Source: Microbacterium salsuginis (GTDB lineage Bacteria > Actinomycetota > Actinomycetes > Actinomycetales > Microbacteriaceae). From it: 64,000 nucleotides of DNA. The first letter of the stretch is position 1. Each line of letters opens with the position of its first letter. The stretch covers positions 992,001-1,056,000 of the forward strand of contig NZ_JABACI010000001.1 in the NCBI RefSeq assembly GCF_012524205.1. The letters run 5' to 3'. Under the pieces are notes generated by a model that had not been told where the DNA came from, did not search any database, and saw only the letters and a list, made by a program, of their open reading frames with translations. Positions 43,813 through 52,288 of this stretch are shown here, in pieces. A program made the translations under genes and the position numbers.

Positions 43813-44701
43813 ACTTCTGACCGTTCCCCCCGGCGCGCGAGGAAAACGACCCGGCCGCTTGCGCGGTCATCGAGAACGGAAGCGCAGTCCGTTCGCCCAC
43901 TTGATGCTCGTCGGCTTCGGGCTCCTGATGCTCTATCCGCTCATATGGATGCTCGGCGCGTCCTTCAAGGAGGGCCAGTTCATCTTCACCGAGGTCAGTC
44001 CCATCCCAAACCCGGTGACCCTCGAAAACTACGAGCAGGGTTGGCGAGGTTCCGGTATCGGCTTCGGCACGTACTTCCTCAACTCGACGGTGGTGGCGGG
44101 ACTATCGGTCGTCGGGAACATGTTCGCCTGCTCTCTCGCGGGCTTCGCGTTCGCCCGCATGGAGTTCCGCGGGAGAAAGATCCTCTTCGCGGCGATGCTG
44201 GCCACGCTCATGCTTCCCCAGCACGTCCTCCTCGTCCCGCAGTACATCCTCTTCTCCCAACTGGGGTGGGTGAATTCATTCCTTCCGCTCGTCGTCCCGA
44301 AGTTCCTCGCGGTCGACGCGTTCTTCGTCTTCCTCATGGTGCAGTTCCTCCGAGGGCTTCCTCGCGAGCTCGACCAAGCTGCGAAAGTCGATGGGGCAGG
44401 GCCGTGGCAGACGTATTGGCGCATCATCCTGCCCCTGACGATGCCAGCCCTGGCCACCACGGCGATCTTCACTTTCATCTGGACATGGAATGACTTCCTG
44501 GGCCCCATTCTCTATCTGCAGGATCCGCGTCTTTACACGGTCCCGCTGGGGCTGAACGCCTTCCTCGATGCCAGCGGAGACAGTGCATGGGGCCCGATGT
44601 TTGCGATGGCAGTGCTCTCCCTCGGCCCACTCTTCGGGTTCTTCCTCGTGGGCCAGAAGTACCTCACCTCGGGAATCGCCACAACAGGCTTGAAAGGCTG
44701 A
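43802..44701 (+). CDS. Sugar ABC transporter permease (MalG-like)
   Basis: A 299-residue permease with six predicted helices. EAA loop: ELDQAAKVDGAGPWQTYWRI. C-terminus YLTSGIATTGLKG is the standard MalG-type ending. The start at 43802 overlaps the preceding gene by 11 bp. No ATPase gene is in the operon, so a shared ATPase is expected. Confidence 0.92.
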   Translation: MTTELLTVPPGARGKRPGRLRGHRERKRSPFAHLMLVGFGLLMLYPLIWMLGASFKEGQFIFTEVSPIPNPVTLENYEQGWRGSGIGFGTYFLNSTVVAGLSVVGNMFACSLAGFAFARMEFRGRKILFAAMLATLMLPQHVLLVPQYILFSQLGWVNSFLPLVVPKFLAVDAFFVFLMVQFLRGLPRELDQAAKVDGAGPWQTYWRIILPLTMPALATTAIFTFIWTWNDFLGPILYLQDPRLYTVPLGLNAFLDASGDSAWGPMFAMAVLSLGPLFGFFLVGQKYLTSGIATTGLKG

Positions 44702-44708
44702 GAGCAGC

Positions 44709-45830
44709 ATGACTTCTCAAGAGACGGCACGCGTGGCAGTAGTCGGGGCGGGCGGAATCGGAGCCGCCGCGCACCTCCCGGCGGTCCAGTCGCTCGGCGA
44801 TGAGGCGCAGCTTGTCGCGATCGTGGATCTCGACGCTGACCGGCGCGCCGAAGCGGGAAACCGATTCGGTTGCACAGACCTGTACAGCGGCATCGAGGAG
44901 ATGCTGGCGGCGAAGCGACCGGATGTCGTTGCTCTGGCAACCCCGCCGCACCTACATGAGGCTATGGCCATCGAGGTGATGCGTGCGGGTGCATGGGCCT
45001 ACTGCGAGAAGCCGCTCACCGGCTCCCTCGCCAGCGCCGACCGCATCATCGCCGCGGAGCGAGACACCGGCCGGTGGTGCGTCAGCGTCTCGCAGTTCCG
45101 CTACGCCGGTGGGTCACAACAGGCGTACGCTGCACTTCGGAACCGCCGCTGGGGGCGCCCTCTGATCGGCGTCGCGCACACGAACTGGTATCGAGGTCCG
45201 GAGTATTGGGACATTCCGTGGCGCGGCAAGTTCCGCACTGAATTCGGCGGTGCCACGACGACGCAGGCCTACCATGCGATCGACCTTCTCGTGTGGCTCA
45301 TGGGCGGGGATTGGGCCACCGTGTCCGGCGTCGCGGACACTCTCGCCCGCCCGATCGAAGTCGAGGACACATCTGCAGCCGTGGTGCGCTTCCAATCCGG
45401 CGCCATCGCGTCCCTCCTCTCGACAGTCCTCAGCAGTCGCCAGGAGACTCACCTACAGGTCACGACAGAGAGAGCCACACTCGGCCTCGACACTCTGTAT
45501 CTGCCTCAACAAGACGAATGGAGTGTTCGTCAGTTGGATGGCGAGGGTGTGACACGGATCGTCGATGACTGGCCAGAACCCGAGCCTCCCCTTGAGGTGA
45601 ATGCGCATCGCGCGCAACTCCGCGGCATCCTCGCAGCATGGCGAGAAGGACGTAGACCCGATGTGACGGCCGCCGACGCCAGGAGCACGCTCGAGCTGCT
45701 CACCGCGCTCTACAAGAGCTCCGCGACAGAAAGGTCGGTCGCACGGGGCGAGATCGCGCAGGGGGATCCGTTCTACGATGCGCTCGACGCAGCCGGCCCC
45801 AGCAGGAAGCAAGCAATCGTTCATGTCTGA
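44709..45830 (+). CDS. Gfo/Idh/MocA-family oxidoreductase
   Basis: A 373-residue NAD(P)-dependent oxidoreductase. The Rossmann segment VAVVGAGGIGAAAHLPAVQS is at residues ~9-28, and the catalytic motif CEKPL at ~98-102. The second domain (QFRYAGGSQQAYAALRN; TQAYHAIDLLVWLMGG) carries the conserved His in the AIDLL helix. Members oxidise or reduce sugars, inositols and sugar derivatives. In this operon it should act on the imported sugar. Starts 7 bp after the permease stop. Confidence 0.88.
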   Translation: MTSQETARVAVVGAGGIGAAAHLPAVQSLGDEAQLVAIVDLDADRRAEAGNRFGCTDLYSGIEEMLAAKRPDVVALATPPHLHEAMAIEVMRAGAWAYCEKPLTGSLASADRIIAAERDTGRWCVSVSQFRYAGGSQQAYAALRNRRWGRPLIGVAHTNWYRGPEYWDIPWRGKFRTEFGGATTTQAYHAIDLLVWLMGGDWATVSGVADTLARPIEVEDTSAAVVRFQSGAIASLLSTVLSSRQETHLQVTTERATLGLDTLYLPQQDEWSVRQLDGEGVTRIVDDWPEPEPPLEVNAHRAQLRGILAAWREGRRPDVTAADARSTLELLTALYKSSATERSVARGEIAQGDPFYDALDAAGPSRKQAIVHV

Positions 45831-46710
45831 GATCGCCCTCTTCCGGCACGGTGAAGATCTCCAGCTCGTCCTGGGTGACCGCACGATCGGTGACTACCGG
45901 GTCCACGATGACTCCATCGATGCTGTGAACACGCCGAAACCGTACTTCCACCCGTTGCGCACGCTCGGCGGGCACGTCATCAGCGGATTCGCACCGCCGG
46001 ACCACCCGTGGCATCACGGACTTCAGTTCGCGATGCCCCGTGTCGGCGCGCACAACATGTGGGGAGGCGGGACCTATTTCGGCCCGGAGCGCGGATACGT
46101 CGTGGCCGACGATCACGGGCAGATTCGCCATGAATCCTGGACTGAAATCGACACCACGGCGGGGCGGTTCACACACCGGATCGGGTGGCTCGACAGTGAG
46201 GGCACCGTGCTCCTGCGGGAAGTGCGCAGCCACCGCCTCCGCCTCCTCCGCGTGCAGGATGTCGAGGGCTGGCTTCTGCAGCTGGACACCGTGCTCACCA
46301 ATGCGACCGATCAACAGCTCCGGCTCGAAACACCCGCCCAGCGCGGCCGACCGGACGGCGGGTACGGAGGGTGGTTCCTTCGTTTCGCGGAAGGATTCGG
46401 GGCAACTCGTCTCACGGGCGACGGCGAGCCCGTCACTGCGTCCGGGGTGAGCGCCACGACGTTGATCATCGATGGCCGCATCGCTTCTGGCGAGTCAGTG
46501 ACTGTTGGTCTCCACCAGGGCCCGGCTACGAATCCCGGCTCCCGGAGGTTCCTCTACCGGTTCGATCCATTCCCTCTCGCGGGGTTCGCTGTCGCCTATG
46601 ACGAAGGGCTCTCGCTCGAAGCGGGCGAATCCATGACTCTTTCGCATCGCATTGCATGCTTCGACGGGTCCATCAATCCCGAACTCGTCTGCGACGTGCT
46701 CGAGCACTGA
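45823..46710 (+). CDS. DUF6807 (PmoA-like) family protein
   Basis: A 295-residue protein of the DUF6807 family, annotated 'PmoA' in databases by distant similarity to a methane-oxygenase subunit but not a membrane monooxygenase. Conserved stretches: NTPKPYFHPLRTLGGHVISG, DHPWHHGLQFAMPRVGAHN and LQLDTVLTNATDQQL. The His-rich DHPWHHGL motif suggests metal or sugar binding. No signal peptide. It overlaps the oxidoreductase by 8 bp. Family members are often found beside Gfo/Idh enzymes and glycosidases; the reaction is unknown. Confidence 0.82.
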   Translation: MSEIALFRHGEDLQLVLGDRTIGDYRVHDDSIDAVNTPKPYFHPLRTLGGHVISGFAPPDHPWHHGLQFAMPRVGAHNMWGGGTYFGPERGYVVADDHGQIRHESWTEIDTTAGRFTHRIGWLDSEGTVLLREVRSHRLRLLRVQDVEGWLLQLDTVLTNATDQQLRLETPAQRGRPDGGYGGWFLRFAEGFGATRLTGDGEPVTASGVSATTLIIDGRIASGESVTVGLHQGPATNPGSRRFLYRFDPFPLAGFAVAYDEGLSLEAGESMTLSHRIACFDGSINPELVCDVLEH

Positions 46711-46732
46711 TCGACCGAAGGACGTCGCGCGG

Positions 46733-47770
46733 CTACGTCGCCCGGCTCGCGGGCGCGCCGCCAACGGGCGCCGTCGTCGATTCGCGGATCATGAGCTGAG
46801 GGTGAGGCTCCGTGACCAGTTCGTCGCTGAGAGGAACGCCACCGAGGTGGTCCAGTAGCATGCTCGCAGCGCGGGCCCCCGCCTCGCGCATCGGCATAGC
46901 GACAGTCGTGAGCCGGGGCACCGTGTACTCCGACATCCACGCATCCTGCACCGCGATAATGCTCAGATCGCCGGGCACCTGGATCCCGGCGTCGTGCGCG
47001 GCACGCATCGCGCCGATGGCAGTGTTCAGGCTAGCCGTGACGAGGGCGGTGGGACGAGCGGCCAACTTCAAAAGCCCGGACGTTGCCGCCGCGCCGGCCG
47101 GCGCTTCCCACCCAGCCGGCGCGATCCAGTCTTCGCGAGCAGCCAGGCCGACCACGGTCATCGCATCCCGAAAGCCCTCGAGCCGTCGCGTCGCGGCATC
47201 GTGACGAGGCGCGCCAGCAACGAACCCGATCCGTTTATGACCCAGCTCGACCAGGTGTGTGACGGCGATCGCCACCGCCTCGCGATCATTCAATGCAACA
47301 GATCCCGCGTGACCATCGAGCCGGGTGTTGACCAGCACGACGGGAACATCGAGTTGGATGGCAGCGATCAGATCATCGTCGGTGAAATGCTCGTTGCGCT
47401 GCACGATGACGCCGTCGACACGCCCATTGCCGATGAGCTGCGCAAGCGCGTTGGCGTCAGCGGTCTCGGCGTCGAACTGCGCGAGGAACACAGCGGAGTT
47501 TCGCTCATGCGCCACAGACTGCACGCCTTGGTGCAGGCTCGAGAAGATCGCGTTGTTGACCTCGGGAACGATCAGGGCGATGGCGTCCGCTCGCGACAGA
47601 CGGAGAGCGCGGGCACGGTGGTCGGGCACGTATCGAAGTTCGGCCGCGGCATCGATCACGCGCTGACGCGTGTTGTCGTTGATCCGAGCACTTGTGTCGT
47701 TGTTGAGGACTCGAGAGGCCACGCTCGGCGATACACCCGCCAGCGCCGCGACATCCTTGAGGCGGGCCAT
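46733..47770 (-). CDS. LacI-family regulator (accessory island)
   Basis: A 345-residue LacI/GalR regulator: LKDVAALAGVSPSVASRVLN helix-turn-helix, hinge HRARALRLSRADAIALI, C-terminal domain with TASLNTAIGAMRAAHDAG and LSIIAVQDAWMS. GAGAGAGGAC precedes the ATG. It faces the end of the ABC operon (22-bp gap) and lies downstream of the enolase gene. Its probable targets are the CAATCGATTG-type sites at 41432, 52214 and 53225; a weaker relative, CAACCGTTTG (47903-47912), occurs upstream of it. Confidence 0.9.
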   Translation of the reverse strand: MARLKDVAALAGVSPSVASRVLNNDTSARINDNTRQRVIDAAAELRYVPDHRARALRLSRADAIALIVPEVNNAIFSSLHQGVQSVAHERNSAVFLAQFDAETADANALAQLIGNGRVDGVIVQRNEHFTDDDLIAAIQLDVPVVLVNTRLDGHAGSVALNDREAVAIAVTHLVELGHKRIGFVAGAPRHDAATRRLEGFRDAMTVVGLAAREDWIAPAGWEAPAGAAATSGLLKLAARPTALVTASLNTAIGAMRAAHDAGIQVPGDLSIIAVQDAWMSEYTVPRLTTVAMPMREAGARAASMLLDHLGGVPLSDELVTEPHPQLMIRESTTAPVGGAPASRAT

Positions 47771-47902
47771 GGGCTGACGTCCTCTCTCTCAGGCGGGCGG
47801 CCGCGTCGACGCGAGTCACCCGATCCGCCTGTTGCGCGGGCGAGACGATCACCTCGTCGCAACGCAGATCAAAGTGATCCAAGCACAGTCGATGCATGGG
47901 CA

Positions 47903-47912
47903 CAACCGTTTG
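47903..47912. promoter_or_regulatory. Weak operator-like site upstream of LacI gene
   Basis: CAACCGTTTG resembles the CAATCGATTG operator of the island at 8 of 10 positions. It is in the 165-bp gap between the enolase and LacI genes; no clear promoter boxes were resolved there. Confidence 0.3.
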
Positions 47913-47935
47913 CTCAACCATCGGGACCCATACGG

Positions 47936-49372
47936 TCAGATCGCGGCGCGAGCAGAATCGATGCTGAGTTCCTGAAGTCCTGTGAGGTTCAGTTCAGGAG
48001 CGAAGCCGAACGGAGCATCCAGGATGCTTCCGATTGCGAACATCCCGTCCGAGATGCGCAGATGTGCTCCGCCATCGGAGCCTAACTGGTACAGGTCGGG
48101 ATGCGCCGAGACAGCTAGACCGTCTGCATCCGGGGAGATCGGGGCCAACCGGCCGAAATAGTGTTGCCCGTTCCGCTCCACATGCTCCAAGCCCATCGTG
48201 GCGGCGACGACGAGATCCTGAGCGACGGTAAGCGGAGGAAGGGTCGACAGGTCTTCCGCGGTCAGCAGCGTGCGGTGACCAAGCCGGCGTCGGTTTGCGA
48301 CGAGAGCGGCGTTCGCCAACCCGCGGAAAACCCCTTTGCATCCCTTATAGGTGCCGCCCGCGTAGCCCAGATCCATTGCTCGCCTCACCGCATGCAGATC
48401 GTCATCGGATTCGTCGATGATCACGGCCACGCCGTCCTCCATGAGTGTTGCAAGAGTGACGGCCAGTTCCGCACCTAAGGCCACGTCCCGATGAAGGGGC
48501 TGTTCGACAGCGATCAGACTCTCTCGCAACAATCCGCCGATGTCCGGGTCGCGCAGCAGAAAGCCGATCCACGACGTGAGGCTGCCGCCATCGCGCATGG
48601 ACTCGTTTCCGTCGATTGTGAGTCGCGGGGTGATCGAGGACTTCTCGCAGAGACCGAAGATCGTTGCGAGTCGATCCCGATCGACGACGGGATCACCGAC
48701 GGTCTTCACCTTCAGGTAACGGACGCGGTGCGACAAGAGGACCGACTCCAGGCTCACGGGGAGATCATCGACAGGATGATCTTGGACGTCAGCCCCGTGG
48801 AGCGGATCCGTCAGCGCGACCGTGTGCCGCAGCGCGATCGATGTGGCGGGCCGGTCGGGAAAGAGAGCCCGCCAGCGGACACCTTCCAGTTCCTCGTGAA
48901 TCGTCCCCGGGTCGAAGCCCAGTACGCCGCTGCGAAGCGCGACAGGGAACGGGATCCGCTGCGCTCGGCACACGGCGTCGATCATTGCTCGCTCGACGAG
49001 CGACGTTCCTAGACCCGCAAGTAGTCCGGGGACGCCATGCACCCCCGCCCATCGCATCTGAGCGGCGTCGATCAAGCGCCAGAGCTGGAAAGCGTCCGGC
49101 GCGTACAACCCCGATGCGAATGCCGCCGCCCTCTCAACTACCTCCACCATGTCAGCGAGGTCATCTGAGAAGGAGGTGTGCGGGTTCTTCGTGAACCACT
49201 TCGGAGGGAGGTGCTCAGATGCCCAGCCACTCACCTCTGGGCCTTGGCCATCACGAATCCGCACCTCGACAGCGACGTGCGGCGCGGCGGTCATCTCGGC
49301 GATCCCGTATCGAAACGGAAGCCGTGTGCGAACCGCGGCGACTCGCAGATCGACGTCGGTGATCGCGATCAT
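47936..49372 (-). CDS. Enolase-superfamily (mandelate racemase/muconate lactonising-like) protein
   Basis: A 478-residue member of the enolase superfamily, longer than the usual ~370-400. The barrel residues are visible: KVK at K221/K223, D254 (TIDGNES), E290 (AVEQPL), DES at D320/E321, and K343 (GTYKGCKG). Enzymes of this type abstract the alpha proton of a carboxylate, for example as sugar-acid dehydratases or racemases. A sugar acid made by the Gfo/Idh enzyme would be a fitting substrate (inference). The start overlaps the GH38 remnant stop by 4 bp, so the two are coupled. An insertion-like stretch precedes the barrel. Confidence 0.75.
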   Translation of the reverse strand: MIAITDVDLRVAAVRTRLPFRYGIAEMTAAPHVAVEVRIRDGQGPEVSGWASEHLPPKWFTKNPHTSFSDDLADMVEVVERAAAFASGLYAPDAFQLWRLIDAAQMRWAGVHGVPGLLAGLGTSLVERAMIDAVCRAQRIPFPVALRSGVLGFDPGTIHEELEGVRWRALFPDRPATSIALRHTVALTDPLHGADVQDHPVDDLPVSLESVLLSHRVRYLKVKTVGDPVVDRDRLATIFGLCEKSSITPRLTIDGNESMRDGGSLTSWIGFLLRDPDIGGLLRESLIAVEQPLHRDVALGAELAVTLATLMEDGVAVIIDESDDDLHAVRRAMDLGYAGGTYKGCKGVFRGLANAALVANRRRLGHRTLLTAEDLSTLPPLTVAQDLVVAATMGLEHVERNGQHYFGRLAPISPDADGLAVSAHPDLYQLGSDGGAHLRISDGMFAIGSILDAPFGFAPELNLTGLQELSIDSARAAI

Positions 49373-49692
49373 CGCTTCCCGCCTCGCGCGATCCGGAGCG
49401 TGACGAGTTGGACGATCGAGAGCTCCAGCTGCTCGTCATCGTGCACCAGCCACGCAGCGGGAACTGTGCCAGCAAGCCGGAACCAGGTCGTTCCCCAGGC
49501 GCGCACCCATGCATCGCCCTCTCCCAGCGTCGCGTACGGCTTTTCGAGAGCGACCGCTACGGCCACCGGTTCGCCAGGAGCTTCCCATGCAGAGAGCGGA
49601 ACGTTGTCCCGGAGCCAATACAGAGACGGACGAATATCGTCGCGAAGGACCCTCTCGACTCGGGCCAGCATTCGGCCACGCCAATCCTGCAT
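49369..49692 (-). pseudogene. GH38 alpha-mannosidase remnant (internal deletion)
   Basis: A 107-residue open frame. Residues ~1-80 (MLARVERVLRDDIRPSLYWL; WVRAWGTTWFRLAGTVPAAW) match the N-terminal domain of actinobacterial GH38 alpha-mannosidases (~1000 residues), while the last ~20 (LELSIVQLVTLRIARG) match the family's C-terminal end. The join is at about residue 81, near position 49450. The catalytic domain is missing, so it cannot be a mannosidase. ATG at 49692 follows GAAGGAG. It remains in frame and is coupled to the enolase gene by ATGA, so it may persist as a translational leader. Confidence 0.6.
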
Positions 49693-49749
49693 CTCACTCC
49701 TTCGCATGGTTGGTTCGGCTCACGATTGGCACCTTTCCATCTGTCGCGA

Positions 49750-52179
49750 TCATCCCCGTAGGCGGTGCCGCTCGATGGCCAGTGCCATGACGCCGAACTG
49801 CTCCGTGAGCAAACCCTCGTAGCCGCATTGAGCGCCATCCCAGTAGCGCCAGTCCCCGCCCGTCTGCGACCCGCCGAACGCGGTTCCGTCCGCGAGCGTC
49901 TCGCACAGCGCGCCGAGCAATCTCTCGGACTCAGGCATCATGCCCACACGAGAGAGGGCGTCGACGAAGTGCCGTGCTTGCGAGTGCGACAGCGCCCCGT
50001 TGAGGTAGAACCCGTGAGGAAATCCGTGCATCGGCTCCGTGAGGTCCTCGTCGGGAATCGGCCAGAGATTGTTGGGCAGTCCGAGCCGCGCGTCTGGCTC
50101 CCCCACGCTTCGGTACTCCTCCCACAGCGCCCCGATGACCTGACGAGATACTTCCGCAGACAGCACCCCACTGTTGGCAACCACTCCATTCACAGCGAGG
50201 AATGCGTAGTCGTGCAATCGGCCGTCCGCGCTGCGCCATCCGGCCACCCAACCGGTCTCCGGGTTGAGGAATGTCGGACCGAAGGCATCGCGCAGCTTCA
50301 CGCGCCACGCGGCGACACCCGCAACAAGCTCGGGCGCGCCTAGATCGGACAGCACTTCACCGAGAAGTGTGAGCGCCTTGAACAGGAGCGCGTTGACGTA
50401 GGCGTCCTTCCAGCCAAACGAGACGACGTCGTACCAGTTGGTGCTCCAATCGTGGTCGCCACTCACGCCGCGTCGATGCGGGCTCTCGATCAGGCCGTCA
50501 CCGTCGAGATCTCGAGCGGCAAGCTGTTCCAGCTTCTGCTTGATGCGGTCGGAGTAGCGGCGCGCCCACGCGGAGTTTCGGCTGTGATCCAGATACTCGC
50601 CGAGCCCGAGCATCGTTCCGACTCCGGTGATGAGGTACTCGTCCTCCGCGGGCCGAAGCTGCGAGCCATCGCGCATCGTGCCGGAGCCGTACCCCGGTCC
50701 TCCGTCCAGCCATCGTTCGAGGGAGTCGCGCAGGAACTCGACGGCGTCGATCCCAGGCATGACCTCCCCGTACGACGTCGCGAGCGCAGACCACGTGTCC
50801 ATGCTCATTGGACAATGTATGGAGATGCTGTTGTTGCTCAAGGTGCCGGTATCTGCACGGTACGAGAGCCCCGTGATCGCCGCGCGCCGCAACGCGCGGG
50901 CCACGGGCGCCGGAGCGCTCTGGCTCGCCTCGATCCCGTGCCCCGCCATCAACCAGGTCACCGCACACCGATGGCTGCCTGGCTCGAGGATGGTAGTGCC
51001 TCGATCGGTAGGCGTTTCGCCAAGCTTGAGCTCCCCCGTCAGCCAGGAGTTCTGACGGTCGGCGTCAGAACGCCACGTCGCCGTTTCACCCTGAGCGATC
51101 ACCCGGATGCTTCCGTGACCGGGCGCATGCAGAAGCACCGGGAGTTCGAGCAGTCCCGTGCGTCCCACCTTGCGCGGACGACCTAGGGTCGCGGTCGCCG
51201 CGGTGCCTGGATCGAAGGCGATCTGCCAGGCTGCGCTCTCCCACGCTTCGATCGAGTTCTCTCCTTCGCGCTCCGCGACGAGCTCGATCCGATCCGCATA
51301 CATCCGCCAGTCCAGCGTGAAGTTCTGGCCCGCAGCGGGCACAGACACCTCGTACCGAACCCGGTTCCCCTCGACCCGAACGTGGCCCTCGACATCACAG
51401 CGCAGCGCGGGCCCGACCAGCGACGACCCACCGACCGGATGAAGCATGATTCCCTGCAGGTCGACGCCTGGCGCGCGATGGAGAAGGTCAATCATGGTCG
51501 ACCCCGCAGCTTCGTCGTCGAGAGCCAGATAGCTGAAGCCCGCACGCCCGAGTGCGAATCCCACTTCGTACCCGGCTGTGCGGTACCTCACCTCGCCGGG
51601 GCGCTCCTCGGCGTGAACCCCGGATGGCAAGGGCTGAAGGGTGACACCACGGTTGGCCAGTCTTCGCTCCCGCTGAATCGGGACTGGCGGTCGCGCACCG
51701 ATCAATTCGAACGCGCCGTCTGCGAGGTTCCAAGGCGTCCACTGATCGTCCAGCCCACATTGGAGAACCTCGATGATGGCGGCGGAAGCCGACAACCCGC
51801 CCAAGTCGTACCAGAGCGAAGGCGCGTCGGAACCGCTCGGAGTGGGCAGCTCTCGGATGTCGAGAACCGTCTGCCACTGACCGTCCGCGTGCACCACCAG
51901 GCGAAAGGCGCGCACCCAGTCCCATTGGTCATCACTGCCGCACTTGTGGTAGCCGCGTCCTGGCCGGACGCCCAGCCGGCGGAGTTGCGCAGGACCTGCC
52001 AGTTGCATCGTGCGCGCGTGCACAATGCGCCTGCCCACGATCCCCGTACCAGGATCCGCGTCCCTCCAGATCGCCTGGGTGCGACCGGCGCGGTTACGAA
52101 AACCCATTCCTCCCAACGGAGGCGGGCGCTCAATGAGCGCGAGCAGGTCGAGCGCGTCGTCATTCATCTTTGAATCCAT
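49750..52179 (-). CDS. Six-hairpin (alpha/alpha)6 glycosidase-like protein
   Basis: An 809-residue protein, no signal peptide. The N-terminal ~430 residues look beta-rich; the rest has features of (alpha/alpha)6 glycosidases (YLITGVGTMLGLGEYLDHSR, DLDGDGLIESPHRRGVSG, DWSTNWYDVVSFGWKDAYVN, GGSQTGGDWRYWDGAQCGY), with conserved acidic residues. It resembles the GH37/GH63/GH78/GH116 structural group, but I cannot place it in a named family. The first ATG at 52179 is taken; 52167 is an alternative with GGATGGA upstream. Probably hydrolyses the imported oligosaccharide in the cytoplasm. Confidence 0.7.
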   Translation of the reverse strand: MDSKMNDDALDLLALIERPPPLGGMGFRNRAGRTQAIWRDADPGTGIVGRRIVHARTMQLAGPAQLRRLGVRPGRGYHKCGSDDQWDWVRAFRLVVHADGQWQTVLDIRELPTPSGSDAPSLWYDLGGLSASAAIIEVLQCGLDDQWTPWNLADGAFELIGARPPVPIQRERRLANRGVTLQPLPSGVHAEERPGEVRYRTAGYEVGFALGRAGFSYLALDDEAAGSTMIDLLHRAPGVDLQGIMLHPVGGSSLVGPALRCDVEGHVRVEGNRVRYEVSVPAAGQNFTLDWRMYADRIELVAEREGENSIEAWESAAWQIAFDPGTAATATLGRPRKVGRTGLLELPVLLHAPGHGSIRVIAQGETATWRSDADRQNSWLTGELKLGETPTDRGTTILEPGSHRCAVTWLMAGHGIEASQSAPAPVARALRRAAITGLSYRADTGTLSNNSISIHCPMSMDTWSALATSYGEVMPGIDAVEFLRDSLERWLDGGPGYGSGTMRDGSQLRPAEDEYLITGVGTMLGLGEYLDHSRNSAWARRYSDRIKQKLEQLAARDLDGDGLIESPHRRGVSGDHDWSTNWYDVVSFGWKDAYVNALLFKALTLLGEVLSDLGAPELVAGVAAWRVKLRDAFGPTFLNPETGWVAGWRSADGRLHDYAFLAVNGVVANSGVLSAEVSRQVIGALWEEYRSVGEPDARLGLPNNLWPIPDEDLTEPMHGFPHGFYLNGALSHSQARHFVDALSRVGMMPESERLLGALCETLADGTAFGGSQTGGDWRYWDGAQCGYEGLLTEQFGVMALAIERHRLRG

Positions 52180-52199
52180 CCGGTCGTGCCGACAGCACC

Positions 52200-52228
52200 A
52201 GGCTAGATGAGCGCAATCGATTTCGCAA
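52200..52228 (-). promoter_or_regulatory. Glycosidase-gene promoter with island operator
   Basis: On the minus strand, TTGCGA (52228-52223) and TAGCCT (52205-52200) are 17 bp apart. The spacer contains CAATCGATTT (52214-52223), nine of ten positions identical to the operator at 41432. Repression by the island LacI protein is likely. Confidence 0.6.
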
Positions 52229-52288
52229 TGCGCAAGTTCTACCGGCGGACGTATCGCGCCGCCCACAGACCCTGCATCGGGTGCGGGC

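Noticed and set aside
45823..46710. Particulate methane monooxygenase subunit
   Set aside because: The database name 'PmoA' attaches to DUF6807 proteins, but this one is soluble with no membrane helices or copper site of true PmoA.
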